From contig NZ_JAUOQE010000026.1 of NCBI RefSeq assembly GCF_030547545.1, forward strand, positions 1 through 62,086: a stretch of 62,086 nt of DNA, in the 5' to 3' direction. Made by a program: the position numbers and the translations under genes. Below the pieces are notes generated by a model. The model was not told the DNA's origin and did no database searches. It saw nothing but the letters and a program-made list of their open reading frames with translations. How positions within the stretch are numbered: the stretch's first letter is position 1; every line of letters starts with the position of its first letter. Below are positions 57,620-62,086 of the stretch, in pieces. This stretch comes from Amphritea sp. 1_MG-2023 (GTDB lineage: Bacteria; Pseudomonadota; Gammaproteobacteria; Pseudomonadales; Balneatricaceae).

Positions 57620-58468
57620 TTACTGTATTTTCTCAAACGAATTTGCCACACGGTCAGCAACCATCAGCGGAACATCTCCCACGACGGTGACAAAGAATTG
57701 ATCTACTTTTTTACCGACCGCTACCATTTCACCCAGTTGCGTCGCGCCTTCAGGAACAGCAGCACTGCCCGTCCGTTCAATACTCAGCGTAAAGGAGTTA
57801 ACCCCATTGCTAAATACCGTTAGCTCCGCACCGGGGGCCATGGCATTTTTAATCGCGCTATAACCATCAGGAAGCCACCCAGGTGTAGAACTCGCCAACT
57901 CGCCTTGTTTCAAGACATTATGCTGCTGAATATAGCTATTCAAACTCGCATTAAAGCGAATAATATTATCACTATTATTATCCGTTTGATGAGCAATACG
58001 GGGAGTGCCAAACTGTGCTCTCATCAAGTTACGTGAGACTGAAAAGCTGGGTTGTACTTGCGTTATCGTAGGTTCGGGGGCCTGTGCTAACCCTTGATCC
58101 ACAGACTGCGGTGATATACCAGTAAAGTTCTGGCCACCCAAAATAACAACGGCCGTCACAGAAGCAGCAACCGCCATACTCATTAACGGCTTAAAGAAGC
58201 GTTTCCGCGATAGGCTTTTTTCCTCAGAAGGCGCCTCAGTGTGCTGTTCTAACACGGGCTCTGCATAGATAGCCTGTTTGACCATCAGACTAATATCACC
58301 CGTATCAAGCTGCTCATTTTTAAGTAGCGAACTCGCAACATGATAACGCTGCCACTGTTCGGACAACTCGCTACGTTCAGCACTCTGCTTCAACAAGCTA
58401 CGTAACTCAAAGTCACCTACTTCATTGTCCATCAATGCGGAAAGAGCTTCTTTCGGTTGTTCGCTCAT
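57620..58468 (-). CDS. rseA: Anti-sigma-E factor: RseA-like protein fused to an RseB C-terminal domain
   Basis: 282 residues from the ATG at 58468 (TAGGAG 7 bp upstream). The N-terminal cytoplasmic domain (EALSALMDNEVGDFELRSLL) is RseA/MucA-like. One membrane helix lies near 94-114, and a periplasmic region to about 190 resembles RseA (IIRFNASLNSYIQQHN). The last ~85 residues (GWLPDGYSAIKNAM, LTVFSNGVNSFTLSIE, FFVTVVGDVPLMVADRV) match the C-terminal domain of RseB/MucB. A separate rseB gene is absent from the operon. The protein binds and inhibits RpoE and is cleaved on stress; the RseB-like end could itself protect the site. The RseB assignment is by pattern, not alignment. Confidence 0.85.
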   Translation of the reverse strand: MSEQPKEALSALMDNEVGDFELRSLLKQSAERSELSEQWQRYHVASSLLKNEQLDTGDISLMVKQAIYAEPVLEQHTEAPSEEKSLSRKRFFKPLMSMAVAASVTAVVILGGQNFTGISPQSVDQGLAQAPEPTITQVQPSFSVSRNLMRAQFGTPRIAHQTDNNSDNIIRFNASLNSYIQQHNVLKQGELASSTPGWLPDGYSAIKNAMAPGAELTVFSNGVNSFTLSIERTGSAAVPEGATQLGEMVAVGKKVDQFFVTVVGDVPLMVADRVANSFEKIQ

Positions 58469-58604
58469 TAACAAACTCCTAACGAATTAAGTATCTGCAT
58501 AACAGATACGGGGGCACTAAAGCCACCCATGATTAAAATCAAACAGTTAGCCTGTTTAATTTTCGCTCTGAAAACCGTGCTAACAACATCCAGCCAACGT
58601 AAAG

Positions 58605-59189
58605 CTACCCCAACAAAGGCTTCAGCTCTTTATCGATTGCCTCACGGGCTCTAAATATCCGTGAACGAACGGTACCCACCGGACAATCCATAATCTGAGC
58701 AATATCCTCATAGCTCAGTCCGTCAAACTCTCGCAAAGACAAGGCCGCTCGTAAATCCTGAGGCAGCTTATCCATGGCATTCTTTACTACTCGGGCCAGT
58801 TCATCCCGATATAAACTATTTTCTGGGGTTTCAATATCTTTTAAGCCGCTATCACCCTCAAGATGCTGAGCATCATCGGCATCAATATCCATATCCGGCG
58901 GTCTACGGCCTTTTGCCACTAAGTGATTTTTGGCTGTATTGATCGCAATCCTATATAACCAAGTATAAAAAGCACTATCCCCTCGAAAATTGGGTAACGC
59001 CCGGTAAGCTTTAATAAAAGCCTCTTGGGACACATCCATCGCTTCATGATGGTCATAAACATATCGTCCAATCAGTCCGATAATTTTATGCTGGTATTTT
59101 TTAACCAACAGATCAAAGGCTGTTTTATCGCCTTCCTGAACACGCTTGACCAGCTTTTGATCTATCGATGCTTGGCTCTCGCTGGACAT
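58605..59189 (-). CDS. rpoE: RNA polymerase sigma factor RpoE (AlgU)
   Basis: 194 residues. Region 2 has FDLLVKKYQHKIIGLIGRYV and DVSQEAFIKAYRALPNFRGD, then FYTWLYRIAINTAKN. Region 4 has LPQDLRAALSLREFDGLSYE, EDIAQIMDCPVGTVRSRIFRAR. An ECF extracytoplasmic-stress sigma factor. AAGGAATCG precedes the ATG. It heads the operon with anti-sigma, rseC and mucD; a sigma-E-like promoter lies upstream. Confidence 0.96.
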   Translation of the reverse strand: MSSESQASIDQKLVKRVQEGDKTAFDLLVKKYQHKIIGLIGRYVYDHHEAMDVSQEAFIKAYRALPNFRGDSAFYTWLYRIAINTAKNHLVAKGRRPPDMDIDADDAQHLEGDSGLKDIETPENSLYRDELARVVKNAMDKLPQDLRAALSLREFDGLSYEDIAQIMDCPVGTVRSRIFRAREAIDKELKPLLG

Positions 59190-59308
59190 TCGATTCCTTA
59201 CTTATATAACAGTTTCAAACTCATCTAGCTGCTGACAGCTACAAGGAAGTATGAATGCCATCTCCTGTATCATGCAACCCTTAACCTAGGGTGTTTCAAG
59301 ATATAAAG

Positions 59309-59336
59309 TAAGAGCGCACTCAGACGACTAAGTTCC
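59309..59336 (-). promoter_or_regulatory. Candidate sigma-E autoregulatory promoter of rpoE
   Basis: On the minus strand GGAACTT, then 16 bp, then TCTTA; consensus for RpoE/AlgU promoters is GAACTT-N16-17-TCTGA. It lies about 120 bp upstream of the rpoE start. It supports positive autoregulation but the -10 has one mismatch. Confidence 0.5.
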
Positions 59337-59438
59337 CTTATGTTAAAAAAAATTAATAAATTGACGCTCACCTCTGGCTCGCAAGGGCAGTTCAGGCAAT
59401 AATCACCTCTCAGAATAATAGCGCTAGAGAGTTCGCAA

Positions 59439-61034
59439 ATGAGTAATGAGTTTCAATATGATGTCTTAATCATTGGCAGTGGGGCCGCAGGACTCGGCTT
59501 AGCATTGAAACTGCCTGACTCATATAAAATTGCCGTACTCAGCAAAGCGAAACTGACCAGCGGTTCTACCTATCAAGCGCAAGGCGGTGTCGCCGCGGTG
59601 CTCGATGACGGTGACAGTACTGAAGCCCACATTCAAGATACCATTACCGCCGGTGCCAACCTAAGTCGACAGGACGCAGTCGCTTTCACCGTAGAACATG
59701 GTAAAGAGAGTATCGACTGGCTGGTTGAGCAAGGCGTACCCTTCACTCGAGAAGGTGATGAATATCATCTCACCAAAGAGGGTGGCCATAGCCATCGCCG
59801 GATTATTCACTCCGCCGATGCCACCGGTCAGGCAATTCAGCAGACCCTCATAGAACAAGCCCGGGCACGCAACAACATTGACCTACTGGAAAACTGTATC
59901 GCCGTCGATTTAATTACACGTCACAAACTCAACTTGCCAGAAAACCGTTGTATCGGCGCCTATGTACTGAATCACGATAGTGGTCATGTGGATGTATTCA
60001 AAGCCGGCTCAACCGTTTTAGCAACCGGAGGCGTCAGTAAAGCCTACCTATACACCAGTAATCCTGACGGTGCCTCTGGTGATGGTATCGCCATGGCTTG
60101 GCGCGCTGGATGCCGAGTCGGCAATTTAGAGTTCAACCAATTTCACCCCACTTGCCTATATCACCCGCAAGCTAAATCATTTTTGATTTCAGAGGCGGTA
60201 CGCGGCGAAGGCGGGAAGTTACGCTTACCCAACGGTAAGCGATTCATGGATAAATTTGATCCACGTGGCGAACTCGCGCCTCGAGACATTGTGGCCAGAG
60301 CTATCGATCACGAAATGAAACGCCTCGGCTGTGATTGTCTCTTTTTAGATATCTCCCATAAACCCGACTCATTCATTAAACAGCACTTTCCAACCATCTA
60401 TGAGCGCTGCCTTAAGTACGGTATTGATATCACCAAAGAGGCGATCCCTGTTGTGCCCGCCGCTCACTATACCTGCGGCGGCATTATGGTCAATCAACAT
60501 GGTATGAGCGACGTAGAAGGACTCTACGCGATTGGTGAGACCTCATTTACAGGCTTACATGGTGCCAACAGACTAGCCAGTAACTCGTTACTCGAATGTC
60601 TTGTCTATGCTTCATCTGCCGCCAGCCATATCATCAGCCACAATCACCCATTAGGCGAACTGCCTGCAATTCCAGCCTGGGATGAAAGTCAGGTAACCGA
60701 TTCTGATGAGGATGTCATTATCGCTCATAACTGGGATGAATTAAGACGCTTTATGTGGGATTACGTCGGTATTGTAAGAACCAACAAGCGCTTGCAACGC
60801 GCTAAACACCGAGTAGATTTACTACAACAGGAGATCGGCGAATATTATAGCAACTATAAAGTCAGTCGAGATCTACTGGAATTACGTAACTTAGCCGTGG
60901 TAGCAGATCTCATCATCCGTTCGGCCATGCGGCGTCAAGAAAGCCGTGGCCTTCACTATACCCTAGATTATCCAGAAAGCGGCTTAGAGGCCAGAGATAC
61001 CATTCTCACCCCTATAAACTATGATTGGCGTTAA
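59439..61034 (+). CDS. nadB: L-aspartate oxidase
   Basis: 531 residues. FAD-binding [16 protein letters not shown] at residues 10-25, [18 protein letters not shown] near 43-60, [15 protein letters not shown] near 118-132, and [24 protein letters not shown] near 345-368. It oxidises aspartate to iminoaspartate, the first step of NAD synthesis. Divergent from rpoE. Its 3' end overlaps ygfX on the other strand by 23 bp. Confidence 0.96.
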   Translation: MSNEFQYDVLIIGSGAAGLGLALKLPDSYKIAVLSKAKLTSGSTYQAQGGVAAVLDDGDSTEAHIQDTITAGANLSRQDAVAFTVEHGKESIDWLVEQGVPFTREGDEYHLTKEGGHSHRRIIHSADATGQAIQQTLIEQARARNNIDLLENCIAVDLITRHKLNLPENRCIGAYVLNHDSGHVDVFKAGSTVLATGGVSKAYLYTSNPDGASGDGIAMAWRAGCRVGNLEFNQFHPTCLYHPQAKSFLISEAVRGEGGKLRLPNGKRFMDKFDPRGELAPRDIVARAIDHEMKRLGCDCLFLDISHKPDSFIKQHFPTIYERCLKYGIDITKEAIPVVPAAHYTCGGIMVNQHGMSDVEGLYAIGETSFTGLHGANRLASNSLLECLVYASSAASHIISHNHPLGELPAIPAWDESQVTDSDEDVIIAHNWDELRRFMWDYVGIVRTNKRLQRAKHRVDLLQQEIGEYYSNYKVSRDLLELRNLAVVADLIIRSAMRRQESRGLHYTLDYPESGLEARDTILTPINYDWR

Positions 61035-61467
61035 CTGGTGGCGCAGCAAAGCGTAATAAAACTCGTAGCTTCCTGTACTGATCGACACTCACACTGTCTG
61101 ACCAAATAACAGCGGCGACCGAACGATTCTGATCTCGAAGCTTGACCTTAAAGCCAAGCAACACCGGAAAAGAGAGTCGCTGCTCTAACGCCACCACTTC
61201 ATACCAATGATCCCCAGCAAGGCACACAGCAATCGCTTTTTTATCCGCTAACCAACGCACGCCAGTCACCGAAGCAGGATGTGTCAGGGAGATAAAACGC
61301 GACCAAGCGTAGATAGTGTAACGACCGCATAGCAATGTCAGTATCACTTTAAGAGCAACCTCAAGGCCTGAAATCCAAATGGAACACAGCGATAAAGCCG
61401 TTAATACAAGCAACACCCTCTGATGGATCGCAGAGGGCTTTATCTCAACTTGTAGGGGGCTGAACAC
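61012..61467 (-). CDS. ygfX: YgfX family membrane protein
   Basis: 151 residues. Two N-terminal membrane helices ([16 protein letters not shown] and [19 protein letters not shown]) are followed by a small domain. It overlaps sdhE upstream by 23 bp and nadB convergently by 23 bp. This order (sdhE-ygfX next to nadB) is typical; in E. coli YgfX is paired with SdhE (CptA/CptB). Assigned partly by context. Confidence 0.8.
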   Translation of the reverse strand: MFSPLQVEIKPSAIHQRVLLVLTALSLCSIWISGLEVALKVILTLLCGRYTIYAWSRFISLTHPASVTGVRWLADKKAIAVCLAGDHWYEVVALEQRLSFPVLLGFKVKLRDQNRSVAAVIWSDSVSVDQYRKLRVLLRFAAPPVNANHSL

Positions 61468-61705
61468 GGTCGAGAATGATTCGTACGATACGCTGCATAT
61501 CAGGATCGTCTGCTTCGCCTCGTTCCATCAACCAAACAAACAGATCGGTATCTTCACAAGCAAGCAATTTAACAAAACGATCTTGATCCTCCTCATCAAG
61601 ATCAGCAAAAACCTCTTCAACAAAAGGCACAAATAATACGTCTAATTCCAGCATGCCTCTGCGGCTCTGCCAACGTAAACGGCGAATATCTTCTTCGGTA
61701 TACAT
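61445..61705 (-). CDS. sdhE: Succinate dehydrogenase flavinylation factor SdhE
   Basis: 86 residues, normal length. The RGM-type signature is [20 protein letters not shown] at residues 12-31, with [17 protein letters not shown] near 44-60. It attaches FAD to SdhA. It overlaps ygfX downstream by 23 bp, consistent with one transcript. Confidence 0.93.
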   Translation of the reverse strand: MYTEEDIRRLRWQSRRGMLELDVLFVPFVEEVFADLDEEDQDRFVKLLACEDTDLFVWLMERGEADDPDMQRIVRIILDRVQPPTS

Positions 61706-62048
61706 TATCTACCTGCTTATTAATTCAGAATCAGTTGTTACGATTATCGCGCCAACCTGATAAACGAGACGGCAATATATAAAATAATAGCCCCATCTAG
61801 CAAGCCCAACAATAGGCCAATCAATCGACACCCCATTTAGAACCGACAAAACAACAGCATGAGATTCGAGGGTAGAATGATCGGCGCTCCCCATACAACC
61901 ATCTCAGCATAAAAATAAAATAGGTTTCGCGCTACGCTTTTTCGGACTGCGGTCCACAGCCTTTATCGCCACGGGGGCGTGACTCCTACCCTGACTGATA
62001 CACTTTTTTGAACGGCGGACAGCGGCTTTTAAGGCCGTAAAACGAAAA
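61706..62048. other. Intergenic region upstream of sdhE
   Basis: About 340 bp with no supported gene. It contains the sdhE-ygfX promoter side and two GC-rich patches (61940-62040). No start of another gene is visible. The terminator at its right end belongs to a gene outside the window. Confidence 0.45.
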
Positions 62049-62076
62049 AGCCCCGATCAAGCGAATGATCGGGGCT
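62049..62076 (-). terminator. Terminator of a minus-strand gene beyond the window
   Basis: AGCCCCGATCA/TGATCGGGGCT (11-bp stem, 6-nt loop) followed on the minus strand by TTTTTCGTTTT. It would end a leftward gene whose coding part lies past 62086. Confidence 0.85.
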
Positions 62077-62086
62077 GTCTCTTATT

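Overview
The window is a chromosomal segment of a gammaproteobacterium, most likely a marine Oceanospirillales/Pseudomonadales-type organism. The evidence is gene order: rpoE-anti-sigma-rseC-mucD-lepA-lepB-DUF4845-rnc-era-recO-pdxJ-acpS, cysM-relA-mazG, aroQ-accB-accC-prmA-DUF3426-dusB-fis-purH-purD, and the prkA-yeaH-spoVR trio. No rRNA or tRNA gene was recognised, and no species is assigned.

Layout. 0.1-3.8 kb: EamA transporter, a MoxR ATPase/VWA pair and a small secreted protein. 3.8-7.4 kb: accessory island with an IS5-type transposase remnant, then three AT-richer minus-strand genes: a PD-(D/E)xK nuclease-like protein, a DUF262 (GmrSD N-terminal-type) protein and a SIR2-like protein. A 60-bp attC-type integron recombination site lies between the nuclease gene and the DUF262 gene, and cassette boundary motifs lie at both outer ends, so the genes appear to be two integron gene cassettes. 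No integrase is nearby. 7.4-13.1 kb: an empty ~0.6 kb gap, 3-hydroxyacyl-CoA dehydrogenase, uraA, upp, a ParA-type ATPase and DUF2333. 13.4-22.4 kb: housekeeping plus-strand genes for shikimate, fatty-acid, ribosome/tRNA modification and purine synthesis. 22.5-25.2 kb: a TPR protein and an L,D-transpeptidase, convergent, ending in the same type of NTF2-like domain. 25.8-30.0 kb: branched-chain amino-acid operon (Leu/Val dehydrogenase, E1-alpha, E1-beta, E2; no E3). 30.2-35.0 kb: prkA-yeaH-spoVR. 35.0-43.6 kb: hinT, pta-type/ackA, rlmB-hemH, adk, ppc. 43.7-55.6 kb: a long minus-strand set from mazG/relA through cysM, acpS, pdxJ, recO, era, rnc and lepB to lepA. 55.7-59.2 kb: envelope-stress locus. 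59.4-61.7 kb: nadB, ygfX, sdhE.

Most notable: (1) the SIR2-like/DUF262 cassette next to a PD-(D/E)xK cassette, a candidate anti-phage system carried as integron cassettes; (2) the anti-sigma-E factor, which looks like RseA fused to the C-terminal domain of RseB, with no separate rseB in the operon; (3) an exact 394-bp tandem duplication over the 3' end of recO, which leaves recO intact followed by a truncated copy.
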